Part shown: positions 51,615-60,423 of the stretch, in pieces
Layout of the letters: every line of letters begins with the position of its first letter
How positions within the stretch are numbered: the first letter of the stretch is position 1
DNA from: UBA4416 sp943362175
GTDB lineage: Bacteria > Bacteroidota > Bacteroidia > B-17B0 > Aurantibacillaceae
Assembly (NCBI GenBank): GCA_943362175.1
Contig: CALRIU020000004.1
Span: 186,001 to 250,000, forward strand
Direction of reading: 5' to 3'
DNA length: 64,000 bases
The notes under the pieces: generated by a model
Databases searched by the model: none
Told to the model about the DNA's origin: nothing
What the model saw: only the letters and a program-made list of their open reading frames with translations
Program-made: the position numbers and the translations under genes

Positions 51615-54600
51615 TCAGATCCTGATGCCGATTACGAGGACATCGTCGATCTGTTCCGTATCCTGCTTCCATTGAATGAAGGTCTGCTCGAGCTTCTGTT
51701 TTTGCTCTGGCATTCGCAGTTCTACCATATCGCGGATGGTTTTCTGTAAGTTGGTGAGCATGAATTTTTTACCCTTAGGTCCACCGAACTGATCGGCGTA
51801 ACCGTCGCTGAACAGGTAGAGACAATCGCCTTCTTCTATCCTGATCACGTGGTTTTCATACACCCGGTGCTCTTCCAGCTCAAGCCCGCCAATCGGGAAT
51901 TTAGACGCTTTGATAATTTCCAGCTCATAGTTCCTGTTCTTCCGGTAAATCCACAGCGGCCTGTTGGCGCCGGCATATTCCACCTCCTTCGCATGATCCG
52001 TAAAGGCACAGAGCGTAATATCCATCCCGTCGCGGCGTTCAAACTCCTGTGCATTCTGGTTCAGCGCGATCTTTACACCCTTATGCAGTTCCAGCAGAAT
52101 ATCGCCCGGGCGCGTGATCTTTTTCTCATTCACGATCTCATTCAGCAGGGTGTTGCCCACAATACTCATAAAAGCACCCGGCACACCGTGGCCCGTACAA
52201 TCAACGGCTGCAATAAAGCGCGTGTCGCCGTTCCGGGCAAACCAGTAAAAGTCACCGCTCACAATGTCCTTCGGCATATACAGCACAAAGCTCTGACCGA
52301 ACATCTCGTGGATGTTGCTGAGGTTTGGCAGCAGCGCCTCCTGGATGTTCTTGGCATATTTGATACTGTCCGTGATCTCCACATTCTTATGCTCGATGAT
52401 GGTCTTCTGCTCGATCACCTCCTTATTGATGCTCTCTACCTTTTCCTTCTCGTCGCGCAGCTCCTTCGTGCGCTCGTCTACCACCTGTTCCAGCTTTTGC
52501 TTATCGGCCATGAGCTTTTTGGTGCGTACATAATTATACAGGCTGATGCTGCCTATCAGCACCATGGCACAGAGCGTATAGAACCACCAGGTATTGTACC
52601 AGGGTGGAGAGATCTCAAATTCGAAAATCACAGGCTCCCGGTTCCACACACCGTCATTGTTCATGGCCTTAAGCAAGAACTGGTACCGGCCCGGTGGCAG
52701 CGAGGAATAGGTTGCTTCGGTCTTTGCCGTTGGCGGTGTCCAGTCATTGTCGAGGCCTTCGAGCTTATACTGGTACATGACTTTTTCGGGAGCCGTTAAG
52801 CTTATTCCTACAAACTGGAAGGTAAGGTGGTTCTTGGAGAAAGGCAGCTTTAAAGCCTTTGGCAATAAAGTAAGACTGTCTTTTTCCGAGTAGTTGAAAA
52901 TGTCTTCCTGTCCGAAGAACAGCTTTACGCTGCTGACATGCGTTAGCGGCTCAAGGCTGTTTTTTGAATCGTAGGCCGGATTGTAGATCTCCAGGCCGCT
53001 GGGAGTGCCTATTAAGATGCGCCCTTCCCTGTCTTTAAAAACAGCATTAAAGTTAGACTCCATACTCAGGAGCCCGTCGTTTTTTCCAAAATGTTTGATG
53101 CTGATCTTATTGGCATAAAAATCTTTCAGATCCAGAATGTCGATCCCCGTGTTGGATCCGATCAGCAAACGGTTAAGATTATCCGCTTGAGAAAAATTAA
53201 TAAAGTTGGATAACAAGCCGTTCTTTTGAGAGATGCGTATAAATTCCTTATAGTTATAATTGAACAACCCTTCGCTTGTGCCAAACCATAAGTTTTTATA
53301 CGGATCGACGGTTGCCGACGACACGGTAACATTAAGGAAGGTGTTCTTATCATTTAACAGGGTACAGCCGCCATTCTTGTCAAGCTTAATAAGACCGTGC
53401 TCTGTGCCAAACCAAAAGCTGCCGTTTTTGTCCTCGGTGATGCAGTTGATCAAAAATTGCAGGCCCTCCTGCCTGAACGCTTTAAGGGCGTTTACTTCGC
53501 TTACTTCGCCGTTGGTATATTTATAGGCACCTTCGCTGGTACCGATCCAGATGTTTTTCTGGCTGTCTTCATACAAGGATAAAATGTACTTATGATTAAA
53601 GACCGGGGTCTGAATGTTCCGGAACGACTCATTTTCATAAACACACAAGCCGTCATTGGTGCCAAAAAACAATTTTCCATCAGAAGCGACCAGGATCTTG
53701 TTGATATTATTATCCGGCAGGGTATTCGGGCGGTTCATTTCAAAATGATAGTGGCTGATGCTCTCGCCTTCGATGCGTGATAAGCCATTGCCACGTAGCG
53801 CCAGCCAATACCTGCCTTTTTTGTCCTGGGCCACCGAATTGATGTAATTGTCAGGCAGGTGGTTGACTTTCGTATAATAGATGAACTTGTTGTTCTTATA
53901 GCGGTAAGTCCCGGCGCCGTCGGTTCCTATCCAGAGATTGTCCTCACGGTCTTTGAAGAGGCATTGTATCGGATTACTGCTTGTCAGGCCATTCGTGCTG
54001 TTGTATTGAGCCACCCGTTTTTTTAGGTTGAAATCAAAACAAATGACCCCTTCGGAGTGAGAGCCGAATAAGACCTGGTCATTGTCCAGAACCAACAGGG
54101 AGCTGTAGGAAATGTTTTCATTCATGGGCATCTCATCGGCTTTACGCACTTTGAAATCCCTTGAAATGATATTAAGCCCGGTTTGTGTGCCGATGAGGAT
54201 GTCGCCGTTTTTTCGTTGCCCGATGGAAAAAATAAAATCATTCATCAGGCCGTTGGCTGTCGAAAAATGCCTGAACTCTGCACTTGTTTTGTTATAACAG
54301 ATCACCCCGTTTTGCAGAGTGGCAAACCAGATGTTCCCTGCATCGTCTATAAACATAGAATACACGGAGCTGCGGTTCAGGAGGCTGTTCTTATCAAATG
54401 CAAGGATCTTGTCTTTTTTCAGCTGATATACCCCTTCCTGTGTGCCGATCCAGGTAATGTCTTTGTCCTGGAGAACCTTGAAAACATAGCTGTTGTTAAG
54501 CCCTTGCTTTTGAGAATAGTTCCGGAAAGAAATGCCGTTGTACACGCTCAGACCTTTGGCGGTGCCGAATAGCAAGTCATGCGCGTCGTTTTCCGCAATG

Positions 54601-54857
54601 CTGTAAACATTGTTGTTGATAAGCCCGTCGTTGTCGGAGAGGGTGACGAAGTTGTTGCCGTCATATTTACCCGCGCCCCCGCTGTTAGTGCCAAACCAGA
54701 TATTTCCGCGATGGTCCTGGAAAATGGCCAGTACCTGCGATTGAGGAAGCCCCTGGTCGGTGTTGTAATTCTTAAAATTATAAGATTGGCAAATACCGCA
54801 TAAACTACCAAAAACGAACAGACAGGATAGTAAAAGATATTTCAGGTTCAGATTCAT
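51615..54857 (-). CDS. Two-component-regulator propeller fused to SpoIIE phosphatase
   Basis: About 1080 aa from ATG 54857 (MNLNLKYLLLSCLFVFGS signal); other ATGs at 54866 and 54878 are possible. The N-terminal ~650 residues are about 14 Reg_prop repeats (e.g. GNIWFGTNSGGAGKYDG, DNLWIGTDGAGTYRYKN) forming an extracytoplasmic propeller, then a Y_Y_Y domain (YQYKLEGLDNDWTPP...LPPGRYQFLLKA), one transmembrane helix and a coiled coil. The C-terminal SpoIIE/PP2C domain has VSGDFYWFAR, AAVDCTGHGVPGAFMSIVGN and LFSDGYADQFGG. It has no histidine-kinase part: binding outside would change phosphatase output inside. Starts next to a T9SS cargo gene. Confidence 0.93.
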   Translation of the reverse strand: MNLNLKYLLLSCLFVFGSLCGICQSYNFKNYNTDQGLPQSQVLAIFQDHRGNIWFGTNSGGAGKYDGNNFVTLSDNDGLINNNVYSIAENDAHDLLFGTAKGLSVYNGISFRNYSQKQGLNNSYVFKVLQDKDITWIGTQEGVYQLKKDKILAFDKNSLLNRSSVYSMFIDDAGNIWFATLQNGVICYNKTSAEFRHFSTANGLMNDFIFSIGQRKNGDILIGTQTGLNIISRDFKVRKADEMPMNENISYSSLLVLDNDQVLFGSHSEGVICFDFNLKKRVAQYNSTNGLTSSNPIQCLFKDREDNLWIGTDGAGTYRYKNNKFIYYTKVNHLPDNYINSVAQDKKGRYWLALRGNGLSRIEGESISHYHFEMNRPNTLPDNNINKILVASDGKLFFGTNDGLCVYENESFRNIQTPVFNHKYILSLYEDSQKNIWIGTSEGAYKYTNGEVSEVNALKAFRQEGLQFLINCITEDKNGSFWFGTEHGLIKLDKNGGCTLLNDKNTFLNVTVSSATVDPYKNLWFGTSEGLFNYNYKEFIRISQKNGLLSNFINFSQADNLNRLLIGSNTGIDILDLKDFYANKISIKHFGKNDGLLSMESNFNAVFKDREGRILIGTPSGLEIYNPAYDSKNSLEPLTHVSSVKLFFGQEDIFNYSEKDSLTLLPKALKLPFSKNHLTFQFVGISLTAPEKVMYQYKLEGLDNDWTPPTAKTEATYSSLPPGRYQFLLKAMNNDGVWNREPVIFEFEISPPWYNTWWFYTLCAMVLIGSISLYNYVRTKKLMADKQKLEQVVDERTKELRDEKEKVESINKEVIEQKTIIEHKNVEITDSIKYAKNIQEALLPNLSNIHEMFGQSFVLYMPKDIVSGDFYWFARNGDTRFIAAVDCTGHGVPGAFMSIVGNTLLNEIVNEKKITRPGDILLELHKGVKIALNQNAQEFERRDGMDITLCAFTDHAKEVEYAGANRPLWIYRKNRNYELEIIKASKFPIGGLELEEHRVYENHVIRIEEGDCLYLFSDGYADQFGGPKGKKFMLTNLQKTIRDMVELRMPEQKQKLEQTFIQWKQDTEQIDDVLVIGIRI

Positions 54858-54874
54858 TAGGCGCATCAAATATA

Positions 54875-54902
54875 CCAAAAAGCAGGCTTACAGGACCTGC
54901 TT
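54875..54902 (-). terminator. Terminator after the first T9SS gene
   Basis: On the minus strand AAGCAGG (54902-54896), a 9-nt loop and CCTGCTT (54886-54880) followed by TTTGG. It lies 43 bases past the stop of the 54945 gene and just in front of the propeller-phosphatase start. Confidence 0.6.
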
Positions 54903-54944
54903 CTGGAGTTATGCAATGACATAAAGATAGGCAAAATCACCTGC

Positions 54945-57740
54945 TTAGTCCGTGATAAAAATTCTCGTATTTGTTTCAAAATTATTTATCCGGATCCGCG
55001 ACAGGTAGACACCCGCTTTCAGATCGCTGATATTAAGCACAGGCGTATAGGTTCCTGCGTCCTGCTTGCCGCTCTCTGTGACGGATTTCACGCAATGGCC
55101 CAGGAGATCGAATAATTCGATGGATACCACCGCGCTTTCCTGTAAGGTGTAGCGCACCGTAAGCCGGTGTTTCGCAGGGTTAGGATACAGGCTGATCTGG
55201 TGCGCCGAGGCATCCCATGTGTGAATGCCGGTAGAAGGCACAGGATTTACCCTGGACGAATCCACCACAAAATCAAGGTTTGTATACTGCGAATTACCTG
55301 TAACGATAAAGCGGTGGTAGGTGCCATTCGTGTCGAGTCCCGGAATATCCACCATCACAAAAAAGTCCTCTCCCGTATTGACCGGTAATCCCGACAGCGT
55401 ATACGTACCGTTACTGCCGGTTACTGTCTGCGAAAACATATTGCCGCCCGGGTTCTTGCCACCCTTTACAACAATACCGCCAATCGGGCTTCCCGGAGCC
55501 AAAGGACTGTATGCCGAAGAAGAGCGCTGCCCGAAGCCCTGCCCCTCTGTGATCCTCCCGCTGAGCAGGCCCGGTCCCGCAGTAATGCTTGTAAAAGGCA
55601 TGACGCTGATGTTTTGGGTCGAAGGAGTGATGCAATAATGGTTGATCACCGTCGCATTTTTCCAGCTGACAGCGCTGCTGCCATAGGTCACCTGGAGCGT
55701 GCTTGCCGTAGGGATCGCTTTCACGATATAGCTGCCTGCCGGCACAGCCGTAAACGTATAAGCCCCTGTGCCGCTCGTAGTTTGGGTGGTCACTGAATCG
55801 AATTTCGTTAAGAAAGGCTCATACGCGTAAAGCGTCACCTGGCCTGCTACCGGGTTGGAGCTTATCGTCGCCGTACCGCTGATAGCTGTCAGGGGATTTA
55901 CGGTGATGCTTGCCGTATTCATGCCGATGCAACCCGCTGCGTCCGTTCCGGAAACGGTGAAGGTTGTTCCTGAAGTCACCGTAAAGGTTTGTCCCGCACC
56001 CACCAACGAGCCGGGATTCCAGGTATAGGTAAGCGCCGTTCCTGATGCACCGATCGATACCGTACTTCCCGCGCAGGCGGGGTTGCCGGCAGTGGATATA
56101 TTGATGGATGGCGGCGCGTTTATACTTACTGAAACGGTTGACGATGCCGAGCAGCCGGTAGCAGCATTCATGCCCGTAAGCGTATAGGTTCCGGCCTGCG
56201 CATAGGTAATGTTCGGGATCACCGGGTTGGCAGCTGTCGATGCGTAAGACGATGGCCCCGACCAGGAATAAATTCCGGCACCGGTTGAATTATTGACGAA
56301 GGTCAGGTTGGCGCCAAGGCATACCGGTGTAGCGGTAGTCGCTGAAATAACAGGATTAGGGTTCACGGTCACAGACACTGTTTCTGTTTTGGTACAGCCG
56401 TTGGAAGCAGTACCGGTTACGGAATAAACCGTTGTGCTTACCGGAACCACAGCCGTGCTATTGCTGGTAGCGCCATTGCTCCAGGTATAGCTTGTGGAAG
56501 CTCCCGAAGCCGACAGGCTAGAAGTAGCGCCGGCACAAATGGGATTAGGAGAGGCTGTAATGCTGATAGAAGCCGGGGTGTTGACATTTACGATCAGGGT
56601 GCTCGTCGAAGCACAGCCGTTTCCATCCTGTACAGAATACGTGTAGGTTGTGGAGCTTAAAGGGGAGGCGAGCGTACTGGCCGTGTTGGTGCTGCTCAGG
56701 TTTGGCCCCGTCCAGGTGTAGGTATAGCCGCCTACACCGCCGCTGGCCGTCATGGTAAGCACGGCGCTTTGCCCGCTGCAGATTGTTTGAGAGTTGGGAT
56801 AACCGTTGGAAAGCGACGGCGGCTGCGTGAGGGTGATGGTCTGTGATCTCGAGCAGGAATTGGCATCAGATACCGTGAGTGTATACACACCCGCCGTTAA
56901 GTTGGAAGCATTTGGGGTCGTGATCGATACAGGAGAGTAATAATAGGTATAGGCTCCTGTGCCACCCGTAACCGTGGAGGTGATCGCACCTGTATTCATA
57001 AAGGCACACAGCACATCCGTTCCCGTTAAATTGACCGTGTAGGGCGTTACATTAAACACCGTGGGCATCTGCGTAAGCCCCTGTGTTGGCTGGATGATGC
57101 GTATGTCATATAAGCCCAGGTCGGCATTACAGGGAATGTTGAAGCTAACCTTCAGTTGTGTGGCGCTGACCTGAGTATAAGACGCTACACTCAACGAAGC
57201 ACTGCTGACACTATGCACCAGGAAAACGCCCGAGATCGTAGAAAGCCAGTCGGTATTGGTGCCGTTGATGGTGAAGGTAATGCTGGAAGATTGGGAAGTC
57301 GTGGTTTGTGTGATGGACGCAATCCCGAAAGGGGCCACCGTTGCTACCCAGCCTGCGGCTGTGCCGCTGATATCGGATACAAAACGGAAAGTCATGGTAT
57401 TGCCTGTCGCATAATGAACCGGAGTTCCGCCATTCCCGGTATACTTCGCCATAAAATTGGCCGGCGAAGGCGTGCCGCCATTATAGATGGTCAGCGAGTC
57501 GTTGGCATTGATGGTATAGAGGCTCGCAAAGCTGCACTTGATCCTGTAATTCGGAAGGGTGGTGGTCACTACCTGCGTCAGGTTTTGCGAATTGGTATAA
57601 TTGGATGAGCCCCCGCCGTCGTCATAAAAGGACATGGAAGCGTTGACCGTATTGGTAGCGTTGCTCATCGTGATTTGTGCGCTCATAAACGAGCAAAGCA
57701 GACATAATGCAATGGAAAGAATAAGAGATGACTTCTTCAT
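54945..57740 (-). CDS. T9SS cargo: CUB-like, SprB and Ig-like repeats plus sorting tail
   Basis: 931 aa, signal peptide MKKSSLILSIALCLLCSFMS. Residues about 25-140 look like a CUB-like domain (FYDDGGGSSNY, LTIYNGG, TFRFVSDISGTAAGW). Then a SprB-type repeat (GGTGAYTYYYSPVS, NLTAGVYTLTVSDANSC) and several Ig/PKD-like repeats. The C-terminal ~310 residues are a module shared with the two neighbours (CnaB-like pair with YSPLAPGSPIGGIVVKGGKN) followed by a type A sorting tail (LYPNPAKHRLTVRYTL...GVYLSRIRI). Secreted and attached to or released from the surface; adhesin or glycan-binding roles are possible. Confidence 0.93.
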   Translation of the reverse strand: MKKSSLILSIALCLLCSFMSAQITMSNATNTVNASMSFYDDGGGSSNYTNSQNLTQVVTTTLPNYRIKCSFASLYTINANDSLTIYNGGTPSPANFMAKYTGNGGTPVHYATGNTMTFRFVSDISGTAAGWVATVAPFGIASITQTTTSQSSSITFTINGTNTDWLSTISGVFLVHSVSSASLSVASYTQVSATQLKVSFNIPCNADLGLYDIRIIQPTQGLTQMPTVFNVTPYTVNLTGTDVLCAFMNTGAITSTVTGGTGAYTYYYSPVSITTPNASNLTAGVYTLTVSDANSCSRSQTITLTQPPSLSNGYPNSQTICSGQSAVLTMTASGGVGGYTYTWTGPNLSSTNTASTLASPLSSTTYTYSVQDGNGCASTSTLIVNVNTPASISITASPNPICAGATSSLSASGASTSYTWSNGATSNSTAVVPVSTTVYSVTGTASNGCTKTETVSVTVNPNPVISATTATPVCLGANLTFVNNSTGAGIYSWSGPSSYASTAANPVIPNITYAQAGTYTLTGMNAATGCSASSTVSVSINAPPSINISTAGNPACAGSTVSIGASGTALTYTWNPGSLVGAGQTFTVTSGTTFTVSGTDAAGCIGMNTASITVNPLTAISGTATISSNPVAGQVTLYAYEPFLTKFDSVTTQTTSGTGAYTFTAVPAGSYIVKAIPTASTLQVTYGSSAVSWKNATVINHYCITPSTQNISVMPFTSITAGPGLLSGRITEGQGFGQRSSSAYSPLAPGSPIGGIVVKGGKNPGGNMFSQTVTGSNGTYTLSGLPVNTGEDFFVMVDIPGLDTNGTYHRFIVTGNSQYTNLDFVVDSSRVNPVPSTGIHTWDASAHQISLYPNPAKHRLTVRYTLQESAVVSIELFDLLGHCVKSVTESGKQDAGTYTPVLNISDLKAGVYLSRIRINNFETNTRIFITD

Positions 57741-57760
57741 TGTGGAGGATTAAGGGATGA

Positions 57761-60274
57761 TTACTGTGTGATTAAACATTTAGTGGGAAACTCTGTGCCG
57801 TTGATGAGGAGCTTTATAAAATACAAACCTGATTTGAGGTCAGATACATTTTCCGAATGCTCATATCTGCCGGGCAATTGCTGTTTCCCTGCAACGACGG
57901 TCTTTACCGCGCGTCCAAGAATATCCGTCAGCTCAATGCTTACAACCGATTCGTCCTGTAGCTCATAACGGATGCTTACCGTGTTTTTAGCAGGATTAGG
58001 GAACACGGTAATTCCCGTTGTTATGGCATTTGCGTGCTGCTCCACTCCCACAAAGGACTGAGGATTGATCTTCGCCGAGTCAACCACAAAGTCGAGGTTA
58101 TTGTATTGGTTGTTGCCAACATTCAATACCTTATGGTAGGTCTGGTTGGTGTCGAGCCCCGGAATATCCACCAGTAAAAAGTACGACTCGCCCGTGGCAT
58201 TATTCGGTAATCCCGATAAGGTATAGGTGCCGTCGGCAGCCGTGACGGTTTGGGCAAACATATTGCCTCCGGGGTTCTTACCACCTTTCACAACAATGCC
58301 GCCAATGGGGCTGCCGGGAGCCAGGGGGCTGTATACCGAAGAAGGACGCTGGCCAAAGCCTTGGCCCTCTACAATTTTTCCGCTCATAGAGCCCGCCCCG
58401 CTGCCGATAGTGCTCAAGGCAATAATGGTAATATTTTGTGTGGCATTATTCGTGCAGCCGTGAGAAACCGTTGTGGCGCCTTTCCAGCTGATGGCGCTGG
58501 GGCCGTAGGTTACCAGTACGTTTGTGGCAGTCGGTACGGCTTTGATAACATACATGGAGCTGTCTACCGGGCCAAAAGAATAAATGGAGCTAAAGGGTGT
58601 AAATGCCACAGAGTCCCATTTCCCTAACACCGGGCGGTAGCGGTACAGGATCATGTTGCCGCTTACAGCACCTGCAGAGCTGGTGACGTTGCCGCTGATG
58701 TTTTTGGAAAAGATCGCCGTTACTGTAGACACTTTTACAGTGCTGCAGCCAAAAGAATTTGTCCCGGTCACCGTATAGCTTGTGCTTATTGTGGGAGTGA
58801 CCACAATAGAAGACGTCGTCGCACCGGTGTTCCATAAATAAGTAATCCCGCCCGGATTGGTTGCTGTCAGTGTTACCGCGCCGGCCGCGCAAACGGTAGC
58901 ACTGTTGACACTGATAGCAGGAAGGCCGTTAACCGTTAGCGTGGCGCTGTTGGAAATAAGATTCGTGCAGCCGTCAGAAACAATGCATCTGTACAGGTAG
59001 CCGTTGAGCGCGCCGCTTGTATTTAAAAAGCTTAAGGTTTGAGTTGTCACACCGCTATACGTAGCGCCATTCACCACATTGGCATATACGCCGCCGGTGC
59101 TCACCTGCCACTGGTACGTAACGCCGGTGGTATTGGTGCCCACGGTCATCGTCGTGCCTGAGCCGGCACATACAGGCGTTGATAAAGGCTGTACGGTAAT
59201 GGCACTCAGGCTTCCCAGTTTTTTGACATAGGTTCCGCTTGTGGCATCGCCGATACTCACATAAGGAACGCCTGTGGAGGTAATTGCCAGGCCGTGGGAG
59301 TTTGGCGTATTGATCGAAAAATAATTATTGCCGGCATATACCCAGGCAGATCCGTTATACTTCGATACACTCGATTTATAGCTTCCCAATTCATAATAGG
59401 CCAGGTAAGGAGTGCCTGCCGGATCGAGGGCTAAGGCAATAGAGGCGTACACACTACCGACAGTCCCTGTACCTACCGATTGCCAGGCGCCGGCGGTAAA
59501 AGTTTTGATCGTGCCAATATTAGCGGCATTATTATAGGCCACGTAGGGCGTGTTATTATAGCTCACATCAATGTAGGTTTCATTCACCGCGCCGGCAGAT
59601 ACCGTGCCAGTGCCTACAGCCACCCATGCTGTGCCGTTATAACGCTTCACAGTAGCCAGGTTGCTGTTGGCCACATCCTGGTAAATGATATAAGGCGTTC
59701 CCGAATCATCAATGGATAGCGACGTATAGGAAGCCGTACTGGTGGACACCGCTGCTCCCAGGGTCACCCAGGCGCCGGCGCTAAAGGTTTTCACCGTTGC
59801 CCGCGAAGAATTTGCCACATCCACATAAGCCACGTAAGGCGTTCCGCTATGCACGGCGAGCGATACGTAACCGGCGGTGCTCGTTGATACCGCGGTACCT
59901 ACGGTCGACCATGCTCCCGCCGTATATTTTCTGACCAATAAACGTCTTCCGTTGGAGCCATCCGAAAAGGCCACATAGGGAACGGTGCCGTCCATGGCAA
60001 TGCTGGTGTAGGCCGAATTGCTGTAGGTGCTCAGCGATCCTACCGCCTGCCAGGCGCCCGCACTGTACGTTTTCACGGCCACAGCCGAAAAGAGCGAGGC
60101 ATCGGTATAAGCAATGTAAGGAACATCTCCCGGTGTGAGGGCGATATCATTATATGCCGTATTCGTTGCTGTTGACGCAGCAGCGGCACCCACATTGGTC
60201 CAGGTGCATTGCGCCTGAATCCTGCAGGTAAGAAAAATAAAAAGGGGGATAAGAAGTGTATAAATAGGTTTCAT
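57761..60274 (-). CDS. T9SS cargo: seven-bladed propeller plus sorting tail
   Basis: 837 aa with signal peptide MKPIYTLLIPLFIFLTCRIQ. The first ~350 residues hold seven ~45-residue repeats, each ending in GxWxxxG (e.g. SAGAWQAVG, TAGAWSTVG, SAGAWVTLG, NGTAWVAVG), with PYVAY in the middle. The first WTNVG strand at the N-terminus can close the ring with the last repeat, so a seven-bladed propeller is predicted. Next come Ig-like repeats and then the same ~300-residue C-terminal module and type A sorting tail (VFPNPAKNTVSIRYEL) as its neighbours. It lies 20 bases upstream of the 54945 gene, so they share a transcript. Confidence 0.92.
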   Translation of the reverse strand: MKPIYTLLIPLFIFLTCRIQAQCTWTNVGAAAASTATNTAYNDIALTPGDVPYIAYTDASLFSAVAVKTYSAGAWQAVGSLSTYSNSAYTSIAMDGTVPYVAFSDGSNGRRLLVRKYTAGAWSTVGTAVSTSTAGYVSLAVHSGTPYVAYVDVANSSRATVKTFSAGAWVTLGAAVSTSTASYTSLSIDDSGTPYIIYQDVANSNLATVKRYNGTAWVAVGTGTVSAGAVNETYIDVSYNNTPYVAYNNAANIGTIKTFTAGAWQSVGTGTVGSVYASIALALDPAGTPYLAYYELGSYKSSVSKYNGSAWVYAGNNYFSINTPNSHGLAITSTGVPYVSIGDATSGTYVKKLGSLSAITVQPLSTPVCAGSGTTMTVGTNTTGVTYQWQVSTGGVYANVVNGATYSGVTTQTLSFLNTSGALNGYLYRCIVSDGCTNLISNSATLTVNGLPAISVNSATVCAAGAVTLTATNPGGITYLWNTGATTSSIVVTPTISTSYTVTGTNSFGCSTVKVSTVTAIFSKNISGNVTSSAGAVSGNMILYRYRPVLGKWDSVAFTPFSSIYSFGPVDSSMYVIKAVPTATNVLVTYGPSAISWKGATTVSHGCTNNATQNITIIALSTIGSGAGSMSGKIVEGQGFGQRPSSVYSPLAPGSPIGGIVVKGGKNPGGNMFAQTVTAADGTYTLSGLPNNATGESYFLLVDIPGLDTNQTYHKVLNVGNNQYNNLDFVVDSAKINPQSFVGVEQHANAITTGITVFPNPAKNTVSIRYELQDESVVSIELTDILGRAVKTVVAGKQQLPGRYEHSENVSDLKSGLYFIKLLINGTEFPTKCLITQ

Positions 60275-60367
60275 CGTAGCATCGGTTTTATTAGATGAAT
60301 ATACTGTAAAAGAAGACTAAAGTAGTTATTTATTGTGTTAAAACTGGTTTTTGCTTCTTCTATTTAT

Positions 60368-60405
60368 GAAAAAAGCTGCCTGTTTACGAACAAGGCAGCT
60401 TTTTC
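60368..60405 (-). terminator. Terminator after the third T9SS gene
   Basis: AAAAAAGCTGCCT (60369-60381) pairs with AGGCAGCTTTTT (60393-60404), with an 11-nt loop, 19 bases beyond the stop of the gene at 60424 on the minus strand. Confidence 0.85.
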
Positions 60406-60423
60406 AGGATAATCAGGCCGGTG

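Noticed and set aside
51849..52799. 316-codon open frame on the plus strand over the SpoIIE phosphatase
   Set aside because: It is antisense to a clear SpoIIE domain with intact motifs and encodes no recognisable protein; third-position pattern belongs to the minus-strand gene.
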